Assembly (NCBI GenBank): GCA_934234035.1
Contig: CAKQHH010000032.1
Coordinates: 1 to 16,422 of the forward strand
DNA length: 16,422 nucleotides
Source of the DNA: an uncultured Clostridia bacterium
Lineage (GTDB): Bacteria; Bacillota; Clostridia; Peptostreptococcales; Anaerovoracaceae
Direction: 5' to 3'
Shown here: positions 1 through 7,401 of the stretch, piece after piece
How the letters are laid out: the number at the start of each line of letters is the position of its first letter
Numbering within the stretch: position 1 is the first letter of the stretch
Notes under the pieces: model-generated
Databases searched by the model: none
What the model was told of the DNA's origin: nothing
The model's input: only the letters and a program-made list of their open reading frames with translations
Translations under genes and position numbers: made by a program

Positions 1-363
1 GTCGCCGGCAAGGTTCGCGCTCGCCTGCCCGCAAAGCCAAAGAACTCGGTTTCCTTGCGCGAACCACGGGCCGTGAAAAGAGGGGAATGCGGCCCGGTCG
101 CCGGCAAGGTTCGCGCTCGCCTGCCCGCAAAGCCAAAGAACTCGGTTTCCTTGCGCGAACCACGGGCCGGGGAAATTGGGAATGTCGGCCCGGGCGCCGG
201 TAAGGTTCGCGCCTGGCTACCCGGAAAGCCAATGAATTCAGTTTTGGTACGCAAACCACGGGCCGGGAAAAGAGGGAATGCGGCCCGGTCGCCGACAAGG
301 TTCGCGCCTGGCTGCCCGCAAAGCCAATGAATTCGGTTTTTGTACGCAACCTCCGGGCCGGAA
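1..363. repeat. Tandem ~96-bp palindromic repeat array (about 3.8 copies)
   Basis: Units begin at 1, 97, 193 and 288 (96, 96 and 95 bp, then a partial unit ending near 363). Copies 1 and 2 are almost identical; copies 3 and 4 have diverged. Each unit holds two inverted-repeat pairs. The outer arms are GGTTCGCGC (12-20, 108-116, 204-212, 299-307) and GCGCGAACC (57-65, 153-161). The right arm has decayed in copies 3 and 4 (near 248-257 and 343-351). The second pair is CGGGCC ... GGCCCG, spanning each unit junction. Open frames across it simply follow the repeat and lack family features, so I treat it as non-coding. It continues beyond the left edge. It has no unique spacers, so it is not a CRISPR. 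Confidence 0.85.
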
Positions 364-455
364 GAAGCCGGCCGCTCCAACTCCTATTACTTTTTTCAAT
401 TGGTAAAAGCACCGACAATAAAATACAATCACATTTTTCCATCACCGTATGAACA

Positions 456-484
456 TTGAAAAGAGACGGCGTTCGGGCTATAAT
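456..484 (+). promoter_or_regulatory. Sigma-A-type promoter of the MscS-family gene
   Basis: A -35 box TTGAAA (456-461) is separated by exactly 17 bp from a perfect -10 TATAAT (479-484). Transcription would start near 491, leaving a ~43-nt leader before the GTG at 534. The TTG at 456, which opens a longer in-frame reading frame, is therefore the -35 box and not a start codon. Confidence 0.8.
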
Positions 485-533
485 GATGCTGCTTGTATTT
501 TGGGTGAAAGCCCGAGAAGAAAAGGAGAAAAGC

Positions 534-1334
534 GTGGAGAAAAGTCTGGAAAAAGTTTTGAGCGTGCTGCTGTCCAAGGGGATGATCATCAGCGCCACCT
601 ACATCGTGGCCGCCTTCATCTTGGTCGTGGTGCTGAACCATTTATCCAAGAAATATCGAGAAAAAATCGACCCCGCAGACATTCGCCTGAATGCTTTTGT
701 GCGGAGCGTCTTCAATACCATCAAGGGAATCGTCGTGGTCATCTGCCTGTTCGCGGTGCTTCAGGCCAACGATATCAACATCACGTCCATGATTACCGGC
801 GTCGGCGTGGTCAGTGCCATTGCCGGCCTGGCGCTGCAGGATTTCTTCAAGGACATCATCATGGGAGTTCACATCGTGAACGACCATTCCGTGGTGGTGG
901 GTGAAGTGGTGGAAATCAACGGCGTGGAGGGCATCGTGCTGAGCTTTTCCCTGATGACCACCGTGCTTCAGGACCTGAACACGGGCAATACGGTGGTGAT
1001 GTGCAATCGAAACATCACCCAGGTGGCCAAGGTGAACGGCATCTACGACATCGATTTGCAGCTGGCCTATTCGGAAGATCCGGATCGGGTAAAAGAAGTT
1101 TTCAGCGAGGCGGCAAAGGAAATCGCCAAGAACAAGGGGATTACCCGGGCGGAGTACTTGGGCATTCAACGGTATGAGGCGTCCGGGGTGATCTATCGGA
1201 TTCGCTATTACTGCTCTCCGAAGATTCATTGGCCGATGCTGCGGGCATCCATGGCCGTCATCCAGCGGTACATCATCGCCTCCGGACTGGAGATTCCGTA
1301 TCCGCAGATGGATGTGCATCATCGGAACATGTAA
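534..1334 (+). CDS. Small-conductance mechanosensitive channel, MscS family
   Basis: 266 residues from the GTG at 534, which has AAAGGAG 6 nt upstream; in-frame codons further upstream lie inside the promoter. The protein has three hydrophobic segments (about 17-35, 61-78 and 86-115). The third has the Gly/Ala-rich pore-helix pattern of MscS (GVGVVSAIAGLALQDFFKD, about 89-107). A beta domain follows (EVVEINGVEGIV), then an alpha/beta C-terminal domain ending in the typical LEIPYPQ. MscS channels sit in the cytoplasmic membrane and release solutes when membrane tension rises on osmotic downshock. This is a short, minimal member without extra N-terminal helices. It appears monocistronic, with its own promoter. 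The family call is firm; the exact paralogue (MscS or YnaI/YkuT-like) cannot be fixed by eye. Confidence 0.93.
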   Translation: MEKSLEKVLSVLLSKGMIISATYIVAAFILVVVLNHLSKKYREKIDPADIRLNAFVRSVFNTIKGIVVVICLFAVLQANDINITSMITGVGVVSAIAGLALQDFFKDIIMGVHIVNDHSVVVGEVVEINGVEGIVLSFSLMTTVLQDLNTGNTVVMCNRNITQVAKVNGIYDIDLQLAYSEDPDRVKEVFSEAAKEIAKNKGITRAEYLGIQRYEASGVIYRIRYYCSPKIHWPMLRASMAVIQRYIIASGLEIPYPQMDVHHRNM

Positions 1335-1415
1335 TCTATGAGAACACCTCTTTTTATTGAAAACAAAATAGTAGACCGAAGTTTATACTTTGTACTAGTT
1401 TATGGAAACCAATCG

Positions 1416-1424
1416 TGATATTAT
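1416..1424 (+). promoter_or_regulatory. Extended -10 promoter of the M24 peptidase gene
   Basis: TGATATTAT fits TGnTATnnT. No good -35 hexamer sits 16-18 bp upstream (TAGTTT is the best), so activity would depend on the extended -10. It lies 37 nt before the start codon. An alternative TATACT at 1384-1389 follows TTGAAA (1357-1362) but with a 21-bp spacer. Confidence 0.45.
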
Positions 1425-1460
1425 AGGGGCAGAGTCATTATGCATAAGGAGGACAAAATA

Positions 1461-2558
1461 ATGAACGAAAAATTCACTGCAAAACAGAACGAAAGAATCG
1501 CTCGTGTAATGGAGAAAATGAAAGAAAACGGCCTGGAGCAGCTGCTGATCAGCGATCCGAAGAGCATCGCATTCCTGACCGGTATCTTCGTAGATCCGTA
1601 TGAAAGACTTTGGGCACTGCTGCTGAAGTCCAACGGTGAGCACGTATTCTTCATGAACACACTGTTCTTCGTTTCCGAAACAGGATACAAGGAAGTTTGG
1701 TTCACCGACATGGACGACCAGATTGGTCTGATTATGGAGAACATCGACAAAGAGGGTACCCTGGGTATCGACAAGACTTGGGCGGCTCGTTTCCTGATTC
1801 CGCTGCAGGAGCGTTGCCCGAACCTGAAGACCGTGTGGGGTTCCAACTGTGTAGATGATGTTCGTGCAGAAAAGGACGAAGAGGAAATCGCTCTCATGAA
1901 GAAGGCTTCCGAAATCAACGATACCGTAATGGAGAGAGTTGCGGAGTACATCAAGGAAGGCATGACCGAAAGACAGGTTGCGGACTTTATCGATGCAGAG
2001 TACCTCAAGGAAGGTGCATCCGGAAACAGCTTCCCGACCATCGTATGCTTCGGCGAGAACGCTGCAGACCAGCACCACGAACCGAGCGAAACCAGAACTC
2101 TGAAGGCCGGCGAGTGCATCCTGATCGACATGGGCTGCGTATGGAAGGGCTACTGCTCCGACATGACCAGAACATTCTACTGCAAGAGTGTTGATGAAGA
2201 GCAGGCAAAGATTCACGACATCGTTCGTACCGCTGTTCTGAAGGCAGAAGAAGTAATCAAGCCGGGAATTCCGGTTTGCGACATCGACAAGCAGGCAAGA
2301 GATTACATCGATGAGATGGGATACACCAAGTACTGGGGCGTTCGTCTGGGTCACTTCATCGGTCAGGACGACCACGAATTCGGTGATGTAAGCCCAATCA
2401 ACCACAATCCGGCTGCAGTCGGCAACATCTTCTCCATCGAGCCGGGAATCTACATCGAAGGAAAGTACGGCGTTCGTGTAGAGGATCTGGTTCTGGTAAC
2501 AGAGGATGGCCACGAACTTCTGAACCACGTTGAGAAGAAGTATCGTATCGTTGGCTAA
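1461..2558 (+). CDS. M24-family metallopeptidase (Xaa-Pro aminopeptidase/dipeptidase type)
   Basis: 365 residues. The ATG at 1461 has AAGGAGG 8 nt upstream; the in-frame ATG at 1440 is upstream of that site and unlikely to be used. It has an N-terminal creatinase-type domain (about 1-135) followed by the pita-bread catalytic domain. All five dinuclear metal ligands are visible: D223 (IDMG), D234 (SDMTRTF), H298 (GHFIG), E327 (IEPGIY) and E341 (VEDLVLV); H205 and H206 lie in the active-site loop. Such enzymes are cytoplasmic and cleave bonds next to proline in small peptides. The motif around H298 reads LGHFIGQDDHE rather than the common GHGIGLDVHE, a modest departure. Codon use is biased in the manner of the ribosomal protein genes, suggesting high expression. 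It stands alone, closed by the terminator at 2598-2640. PepP versus PepQ cannot be decided here. Confidence 0.93.
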   Translation: MNEKFTAKQNERIARVMEKMKENGLEQLLISDPKSIAFLTGIFVDPYERLWALLLKSNGEHVFFMNTLFFVSETGYKEVWFTDMDDQIGLIMENIDKEGTLGIDKTWAARFLIPLQERCPNLKTVWGSNCVDDVRAEKDEEEIALMKKASEINDTVMERVAEYIKEGMTERQVADFIDAEYLKEGASGNSFPTIVCFGENAADQHHEPSETRTLKAGECILIDMGCVWKGYCSDMTRTFYCKSVDEEQAKIHDIVRTAVLKAEEVIKPGIPVCDIDKQARDYIDEMGYTKYWGVRLGHFIGQDDHEFGDVSPINHNPAAVGNIFSIEPGIYIEGKYGVRVEDLVLVTEDGHELLNHVEKKYRIVG

Positions 2559-2597
2559 TCTCTGAGCAATCGGAAGATTTTGAATTTCAGATGATGA

Positions 2598-2640
2598 AAA
2601 GAAGCGGATGTAACTACGGTTATTCCGCTTCTTTGTATTA
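2598..2640 (+). terminator. Rho-independent terminator after the M24 peptidase
   Basis: A perfect 11-bp stem, AAAGAAGCGGA (2598-2608) and TCCGCTTCTTT (2624-2634), encloses a 15-nt loop and is followed by a short T-rich tail. It lies 21 nt before the rmuC start, so some read-through into rmuC is possible. Confidence 0.75.
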
Positions 2641-2660
2641 AGGGAAAAGGAGAGTTGTGT

Positions 2661-3812
2661 ATGCTGGAACAGGTGCTGCTGATATTGTTGGTTCTGATGA
2701 GTGCCGCTATCATTGCGCTTTTGTGGATGTTGGCGGGAGGCGTGCGGCGGAGCGGCGCCAAGACCGGGGAATACTTTCGGCTGTACAATCAGTCGGCGCT
2801 GGAGACCCAGAAGGCTATTGCCCAGCAGCAGGACGCTTTGCAGCGGGCGGTAGCCCAGCAGCAGGATGCTCGGCTGAAAGCGCTGGACGAGAATTTCAGC
2901 CGGCTTCGTCAGGAGAACGCTCAGCAGATTGAAAATATCCGAAAGACGGTGGACGAAAAGCTTCAAGACACTCTGGAAACCAAGCTCACTCAGTCCTTTG
3001 GCCTGGTCAACGAGCGACTGGAACAGGTGTACAAGGGGTTGGGAGAAATGCAGACCATCGCCTCCAATGTGGGAGATCTGAAGAAGATACTTTCCAACGT
3101 AAAGACCCGGGGCATTCTGGGAGAGGTACAGTTGGGCGGAATTCTGGAGCAGATTCTCAGCCCGGAGCAGTACGAGGAGAACGTAGCCACCCGGCCGGGA
3201 AGCTCGGAACGGGTGGAGTTTGCGGTAAAACTTCCGGGTTCCGGTGCGGGGGAGACCGTATACCTTCCCATCGATGCCAAATTCCCGGGGGACACCTACA
3301 GTGCCCTTCAGGATGCGTACGATACCGGAGACAAAGCGGAAATTGAACTGGCGCGGAAGCGGCTTCTTACGCGGATTGCGTCGGAAGGGAAGGACATTCA
3401 CGATAAGTATATCGCCGTCCCGTACACCACGGATTTTGCAGTGATGTTTTTACCCTTTGAGGGGTTGTACGCGGAAGTGGTGCGCAACGGGATGATTGAG
3501 ATGCTTCAACGGAAGTACAGGGTGACCGTTGCGGGGCCGACCACCATGGCGGCGCTGCTGAATTCCCTGCAGATGGGCTTTAACACTTTGGCAATCGAGA
3601 AGCGGTCCAACGAGGTGTGGAAGCTGCTGGCGTCGGTGCGGTCGGAATTCGATACTTTTGCCGACGTACTTCAGAGCACTCAGCATCGGCTGAATCAGGC
3701 CAATGCGGATTTGGATCGGCTGGTGGGCGTTCGGACCCGGCAGATTCAGCGGAAGCTGCGGAACGTTTCGGAGATGGGGAGTGAAAACGAAGTAGAGAAT
3801 CTTGACGAATAA
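2661..3812 (+). CDS. rmuC: DNA recombination protein RmuC
   Basis: 383 residues from the ATG at 2661, with AAGGAG 8 nt upstream; the TTG at 2655 is too close to that site. Order of parts: an N-terminal membrane anchor (about 4-27), a long Gln/Glu-rich coiled coil (about 40-125), then the RmuC nuclease-like domain (about 135-360). That domain carries the KTRGILGEVQLG (148-159) and LPIDAKFP (202-209) motifs typical of the family. RmuC limits DNA inversions at short inverted repeats; the family is related to restriction-endonuclease folds. The coiled coil contains an 11-residue tandem duplication (52-62 and 63-73, both with AQQQDA) that is also visible in the DNA at 2814-2879. No promoter stands out in the short gap behind the M24 terminator. 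Confidence 0.95.
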   Translation: MLEQVLLILLVLMSAAIIALLWMLAGGVRRSGAKTGEYFRLYNQSALETQKAIAQQQDALQRAVAQQQDARLKALDENFSRLRQENAQQIENIRKTVDEKLQDTLETKLTQSFGLVNERLEQVYKGLGEMQTIASNVGDLKKILSNVKTRGILGEVQLGGILEQILSPEQYEENVATRPGSSERVEFAVKLPGSGAGETVYLPIDAKFPGDTYSALQDAYDTGDKAEIELARKRLLTRIASEGKDIHDKYIAVPYTTDFAVMFLPFEGLYAEVVRNGMIEMLQRKYRVTVAGPTTMAALLNSLQMGFNTLAIEKRSNEVWKLLASVRSEFDTFADVLQSTQHRLNQANADLDRLVGVRTRQIQRKLRNVSEMGSENEVENLDE

Positions 3813-3817
3813 AGCAG

Positions 3818-3846
3818 TTGACTACCGGTTTGGTATGTGGTATTTT
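3818..3846 (+). promoter_or_regulatory. Promoter of the Rrf2-family regulator gene
   Basis: TTGACT (3818-3823), a 17-bp spacer and TATTTT (3841-3846), with an upstream TG giving an extended -10 (TGGTATTTT). The -35 box begins only 6 bp after the rmuC stop codon. The resulting ~95-nt leader leaves room for an autoregulatory site, but I could not identify a clear palindrome. Confidence 0.65.
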
Positions 3847-3946
3847 TAAATAATGTTGCACGAGAATGAATAATATTTCAAATTGTGACGACGACAGGAG
3901 AGAATGGGAGAATTCTAGGGATTGGAGAACGAAAGGAATAAGACGA

Positions 3947-4372
3947 ATGCTTTTTACAAGAGAAACCGATTACGCATTACGGCTGCTTCGGAATCTTGAT
4001 GCAAAGGAGCACAAGAGCATCAGCCAAATCATTGACAAGGAACTTATGACTACTGCCATTACCTATAAGGTTGCCCGAAAACTGGATCGAGGCGGCCTGG
4101 TTGAAAGTGTCCGGGGAAATTCCGGCGGGTACAAACTAACCCGGGATTTGAGCGAGATTACCCTCTACGATGTTTTCAGAATCATGAATCCGGATACGGT
4201 GCTCAACGACTGTCTGCACCCGGATGTGAATTGCCCACTGGACTCGGAGGATGCACCCTGCCGATTCCACAAGGAACTTTGCCGAATCCAGAAAGTTCTT
4301 TTCGAAGAGCTTCGGCGAAAGTCTCTGGCGGAGATTATGGAGGAAGAGGCTGCGGAAGAGCGGGCAGAATAG
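3947..4372 (+). CDS. Rrf2-family transcriptional regulator, probably Fe-S binding
   Basis: 141 residues. The ATG at 3947 gives the canonical Rrf2 opening MLFTRETDYALRLL and has AAAGGA 9 nt upstream; the in-frame ATG at 3866 would add 27 residues unlike the family. It has a winged helix-turn-helix (about 10-65, including RGNSGGYKL in the wing), a dimer helix and a Cys-rich loop. Cysteines sit at 89, 96 and 105 (C-x6-C-x8-C), with H108 and an extra C112. This is the region where IscR, NsrR and RsrR hold an Fe-S cluster, so redox, nitric oxide or iron sensing is likely. It has its own promoter and terminator and is not beside isc/suf genes, so its targets cannot be read from context. Confidence 0.9.
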   Translation: MLFTRETDYALRLLRNLDAKEHKSISQIIDKELMTTAITYKVARKLDRGGLVESVRGNSGGYKLTRDLSEITLYDVFRIMNPDTVLNDCLHPDVNCPLDSEDAPCRFHKELCRIQKVLFEELRRKSLAEIMEEEAAEERAE

Positions 4373-4386
4373 AATGTTATTTTAGC

Positions 4387-4428
4387 AAAAAACAGCGGAT
4401 GGAGGTGAATCCAATCGCTGTTTTTATT
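4387..4428 (+). terminator. Rho-independent terminator after the Rrf2 regulator
   Basis: AAAAACAGCG (4388-4397) pairs with CGCTGTTTTT (4416-4425). An inner TGGA/TCCA stem shortens the loop to GGTGAA. The A tract on the 5' side means it could also work on the opposite strand. Confidence 0.85.
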
Positions 4429-4500
4429 TAAAATAGCAATAGCAGAGGTTCGTGGTATAAATAAAATAAATACAGAATATATGCTATAAAAAATAGTAAT

Positions 4501-4528
4501 TTGCATTATATATGAAAAGTGTTATTAT
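4501..4528 (+). promoter_or_regulatory. Promoter of the desulfidase-ECF transporter operon
   Basis: TTGCAT (4501-4506), a 16-bp spacer and TATTAT (4523-4528) preceded by TGT, giving an extended -10. Transcription would start about 20 nt before the GTG at 4555. The leader is too short for a riboswitch, and the AT-rich DNA upstream back to the previous terminator shows no obvious structured element. Confidence 0.55.
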
Positions 4529-4554
4529 GAGATGGTTAGAAAGGAACAGGTGTT

Positions 4555-5097
4555 GTGAAGAGAATTTTACTGGTATCCCATTGTATCTTGAATAATGCTT
4601 CGAAAGTCGAAATGGATGAAAGAGAACTCAAGGCGGAGTATCGTCTTCGGAACGAGCTAATGCATTTAATCCTGGAAAAGAATATTCAGCTGCTCCAGCT
4701 TCCGTGTCCGGAATTTATTATGTATGGTTCGCAGAGATGGGGGCATGTGAAGAATCAGTTTCAACATCCCTTTTATGAGGAACAGTGCAGGACGCTGTTA
4801 AATTCCGTATTAATGCAAGTCCGGGAATATGCACAGCATCCGGAGACATTCCGCGTGGAGGGCGTCGTTTCTGTGGAAGGAAGTCCGAACTGTGGATATC
4901 ATCTTACTTGTGTAGGACCATGGAAAGGCGAGATTGGAAGTGATGAAAAGAGAATTCGGGAGATACAGAATTCTGTAAAAGAAACGAATCAGCCGGGAGT
5001 ATTTATGGAGATACTGGAAGATGAATTCAATCAGCGACAGTTAAATGTTCCGATTCTGACGATGGAAGAAACTATATCACTTTTAAAAGAATTGTAG
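4555..5097 (+). CDS. TudS/DUF523-related putative desulfidase (CD3072-like)
   Basis: 180 residues from a GTG with AAAGGA 9 nt upstream. Three cysteines occur in the contexts expected of the TudS (DUF523) thiouracil desulfidase family: C10 in VSHCIL, C51 in LPCPEF and C113 in SPNCGY. In TudS, three cysteines hold a [4Fe-4S] cluster whose free iron takes the sulfur from the substrate. C78 and C119 are additional. The remainder differs from ordinary DUF523 proteins and, from memory, matches the Clostridioides CD3072-type group found next to an ECF transporter. It is the first gene of the operon, 15 bp before the S component. I infer that it removes sulfur from the molecule the transporter imports; the substrate is unknown. 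Confidence 0.78.
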   Translation: MKRILLVSHCILNNASKVEMDERELKAEYRLRNELMHLILEKNIQLLQLPCPEFIMYGSQRWGHVKNQFQHPFYEEQCRTLLNSVLMQVREYAQHPETFRVEGVVSVEGSPNCGYHLTCVGPWKGEIGSDEKRIREIQNSVKETNQPGVFMEILEDEFNQRQLNVPILTMEETISLLKEL

Positions 5098-5112
5098 GAA
5101 GAAAGAGGAATT

Positions 5113-5685
5113 ATGAAAAACAGAAAAGTTTATGTCACCACGTTTTGTGGCGTGTGCGTTGCGATGAATATCGTATTGGGAATTATTACATCCGCTTTGG
5201 GAATTCCGCTGTATCTGGATACGCTGGGAACCGTACTTTCCGCAGCAATTCTGGGACCGATTCCGGGCGTTATCGTGGGAGCCTTGAGTAATATCATCAC
5301 CGGGCTGATGTACAGTGTTTCCGACATTCCATTCTGCCTTGTAAACATGGCAGTGGGTCTGATTGTCGGTCTGGTTGCAAAAAAATGGGGATTTGGAGTG
5401 GTTCCGGCAATTATTACCGGTTTGGCACTGAGTTTCATCTGTCCGGCAATCGGAACCCCAATCGGTATTTATGTATACGGAGGATTGAACGGATCGGTAT
5501 CGGACGTACTGGTTATGTCTCTGGTACAGGGCGGAAAAACTATTTTCCAGGCATCGTTCCTGCGAAATGTAGCATCCAACTTGGTTGATAAGATTGGAAC
5601 TTGCATCATTGGATTCCTGCTGATTAAGGCAATGCCGATGAAGTTCCTGGATAATTTCAAGAAAGAGAAACACACACTCGCATGA
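5113..5685 (+). CDS. ECF transporter substrate-binding (S) component, CD3073-like
   Basis: 190 residues with about six hydrophobic segments and almost no soluble domain, the build of an ECF S component. The stretch PLYLDTLGTVLSAAILGP (about 32-49) followed by a Gly-rich segment is typical of these proteins. The short N-terminal basic run places the start inside the membrane face. The start is the ATG at 5113 behind AGGAAGAAAGAGG. The stop codon overlaps the start of the next gene by 4 bp (ATGA), indicating translational coupling to the ATPase. S components give the transporter its specificity. No known vitamin-specific motif (riboflavin, thiamine, biotin, folate or cobalt) was recognised, so the substrate is open. 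The adjacent TudS-like gene points to a sulfur-containing compound. Confidence 0.85.
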   Translation: MKNRKVYVTTFCGVCVAMNIVLGIITSALGIPLYLDTLGTVLSAAILGPIPGVIVGALSNIITGLMYSVSDIPFCLVNMAVGLIVGLVAKKWGFGVVPAIITGLALSFICPAIGTPIGIYVYGGLNGSVSDVLVMSLVQGGKTIFQASFLRNVASNLVDKIGTCIIGFLLIKAMPMKFLDNFKKEKHTLA

Positions 5686-6560
5686 TTACGATTCGCAAGT
5701 TGGTCCATAAGTACACAATATGGAAAGATGAAAATACAAAAAGCGAAAAGACAGCACTGGACGGAATATCATTGGATATTCCGTCCGGTCAGTTTATGGC
5801 AATATTGGGGCCGAACGGCTCCGGAAAATCCACCTTGGCGAAGCATTTAAATGTGCTGCTATTGCCCAGCGACGGTACCGTATGGATTGATGGGACAGAT
5901 ACCCGTGTGAAAGAAAAACTCTGGGAGATACGAAGCCATGTTGGAATGGTATTTCAAAACCCGGACAATCAGATTATTGGAACGAGCGTCGAAGAGGATG
6001 TGGCATTTGGACCGGAAAACAAGAACGTCCCCCCGGAAAAAATAAGGGAAATCGTTAAAAACGTTCTGATGAAAGTAGGACTTTGGAATAAGCGGAAGTT
6101 CTCGCCGATGAAACTGTCCGGAGGGCAGAAGCAGAAGTTGGCTGCCGCAGATGCTCTTGCGGGCAGCCCCAAATGTCTCGTGCTGGATGAACCCACCGCG
6201 ATGCTGGATCCGGCATCGCGAAGAGAGGTCATCGAACTGGTACATGAATTAAATCAAAAAGATGGAATGACCATTGTGCTAATCACCCACCATACTGACG
6301 AAGTGGTGGATGCGGACCGCATCGTACTAATGAAGGACGGGAAAATTGCAGGGGATGGATCCCCCCGAGCAATTTTTTCGAACATTCCGCTCCTGAAGGA
6401 AGTAAAGATGGATATCCCTCCGGTGGTGGAGCTGAGCATTCGGCTGAAAGAAAATGGAGTCCCGTTGGATGCTCCGATTCTCACAGAAGAGGATATGGTT
6501 GAGGCGATAGTGGATTTATACAGAAAGAAGGATAGGGGGAGTGATGATGCTGGAAGGTAA
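5682..6560 (+). CDS. ecfA1: Energy-coupling factor ATPase EcfA (first)
   Basis: 292 residues; the start ATG overlaps the S-component stop. ABC ATPase motifs in order: Walker A GPNGSGKST (43-51), Q-loop Q92, signature LSGGQ (145-149), Walker B CLVLDE (165-170) and switch histidine H203. The C-terminal extension (about 235-285) has the PPVVELSIRL pattern seen in EcfA subunits, where it forms part of the contact between the two ATPases. After the signature it reads LAAADAL where LAIAGAL is more usual, a small change that should not block catalysis. With the second ATPase and EcfT it forms the energising module that drives uptake by the S component. The A1/A2 naming is by gene order. Confidence 0.95.
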   Translation: MITIRKLVHKYTIWKDENTKSEKTALDGISLDIPSGQFMAILGPNGSGKSTLAKHLNVLLLPSDGTVWIDGTDTRVKEKLWEIRSHVGMVFQNPDNQIIGTSVEEDVAFGPENKNVPPEKIREIVKNVLMKVGLWNKRKFSPMKLSGGQKQKLAAADALAGSPKCLVLDEPTAMLDPASRREVIELVHELNQKDGMTIVLITHHTDEVVDADRIVLMKDGKIAGDGSPRAIFSNIPLLKEVKMDIPPVVELSIRLKENGVPLDAPILTEEDMVEAIVDLYRKKDRGSDDAGR

Positions 6561-7401
6561 AAATATCTCATTCTCGTATTCGGATCCGGCAAAAGGCCCA
6601 GTCAAAATTCTGGACAATATTTCATTCCAAATCAATTCGGGAGATTTCATTGGATTAATCGGACCCTCCGGATCCGGCAAAACTACTTTTATCAAACATC
6701 TCAACGGGTTGCTCAAGGCAGATTGCGGAGAGCTTCTCTTTGACGGGCGGAATATCTATGAGAAAAAATACCCGCTGTCGAAGCTCAGAAAAGATGTGGG
6801 ACTGGTCTTCCAATATCCGGAGCATCAGCTGTTTGGAAGAACGGTGCTGAAAGATGTGATGTATGGACCGCTGAACCTTGGGATGACCGAAGAGGATGCC
6901 GAAAAGTCCGCGATCGACAGCCTGAAGCTGGTGGGGATTGCAGAGGATTGTTTTTCGATGAGTCCGATGGAATTGTCCGGAGGGCAGAAGCGTTGTGCGG
7001 CAATTGCCGGGGTGCTGGCGATGCAGCCGAAAATATTGGTCCTGGACGAACCGGCTGCCGGCCTGGATCCGGAGACGAAACGCGATATTTTTGAAATCCT
7101 GGAGAGAGTGCGGGAACAGAGAAATGCAGCGATTGTATTGGTATCGCATCACATGGAAGATGTGGCCCGATTTGCGAACCGCGTGTGGGTCATGCATAAC
7201 GGAAAAATTGCCATGGATGATACGCCGGCAAAAGTATACAAACGAGTGGAAGAATTGGAAGAGATGAATGTCGGCATTCCGCAAATAACGCATCTGACGT
7301 ACACCTTGATACAGAAGGGGATTCCGATACCGGATACTGCAATTTCCGTATCGGAAGCGGAGGGAATGCTGATGGATATTCTGCCGAAGGAGAAAGAGTG
7401 A
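6547..7401 (+). CDS. ecfA2: Energy-coupling factor ATPase EcfA (second)
   Basis: 284 residues from the ATG at 6547; GTG 6541 and ATG 6544 are in-frame alternatives. The purine-rich AGGGGGA at 6534-6540 best fits 6547. It overlaps the end of the first ATPase gene by 14 bp. Motifs: Walker A GPSGSGKTT (39-47), Q89, LSGGQ (143-147), Walker B ILVLDE (163-168) and H201. The C-terminal part has VGIPQITHLTYTLIQKG, the EcfA2-type extension. It pairs with the first ATPase as a heterodimer, binding the coupling helices of EcfT. Both ATPases keep every catalytic residue that I can check, so neither looks degenerate. Confidence 0.94.
   Translation: MLEGKNISFSYSDPAKGPVKILDNISFQINSGDFIGLIGPSGSGKTTFIKHLNGLLKADCGELLFDGRNIYEKKYPLSKLRKDVGLVFQYPEHQLFGRTVLKDVMYGPLNLGMTEEDAEKSAIDSLKLVGIAEDCFSMSPMELSGGQKRCAAIAGVLAMQPKILVLDEPAAGLDPETKRDIFEILERVREQRNAAIVLVSHHMEDVARFANRVWVMHNGKIAMDDTPAKVYKRVEELEEMNVGIPQITHLTYTLIQKGIPIPDTAISVSEAEGMLMDILPKEKE

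Noticed and set aside
55..330. 91-codon open frame across the left repeat array
   Set aside because: It simply translates the repeat units; the peptide repeats with the DNA and there is no ribosome site.
1..363. CRISPR array
   Set aside because: The units are contiguous ~96-bp tandem copies with no unique spacers between short repeats, and no cas gene is in the window.
1395..3401. 668-codon open frame on the minus strand opposite the M24 peptidase and rmuC genes
   Set aside because: It spans two real genes and a terminator on the other strand and shows no domain pattern, so it is a shadow of codon bias.
4430..4554. Riboswitch before the desulfidase-ECF operon
   Set aside because: The promoter lies only about 25 bp before the start codon, leaving too little leader, and no known aptamer pattern was seen.
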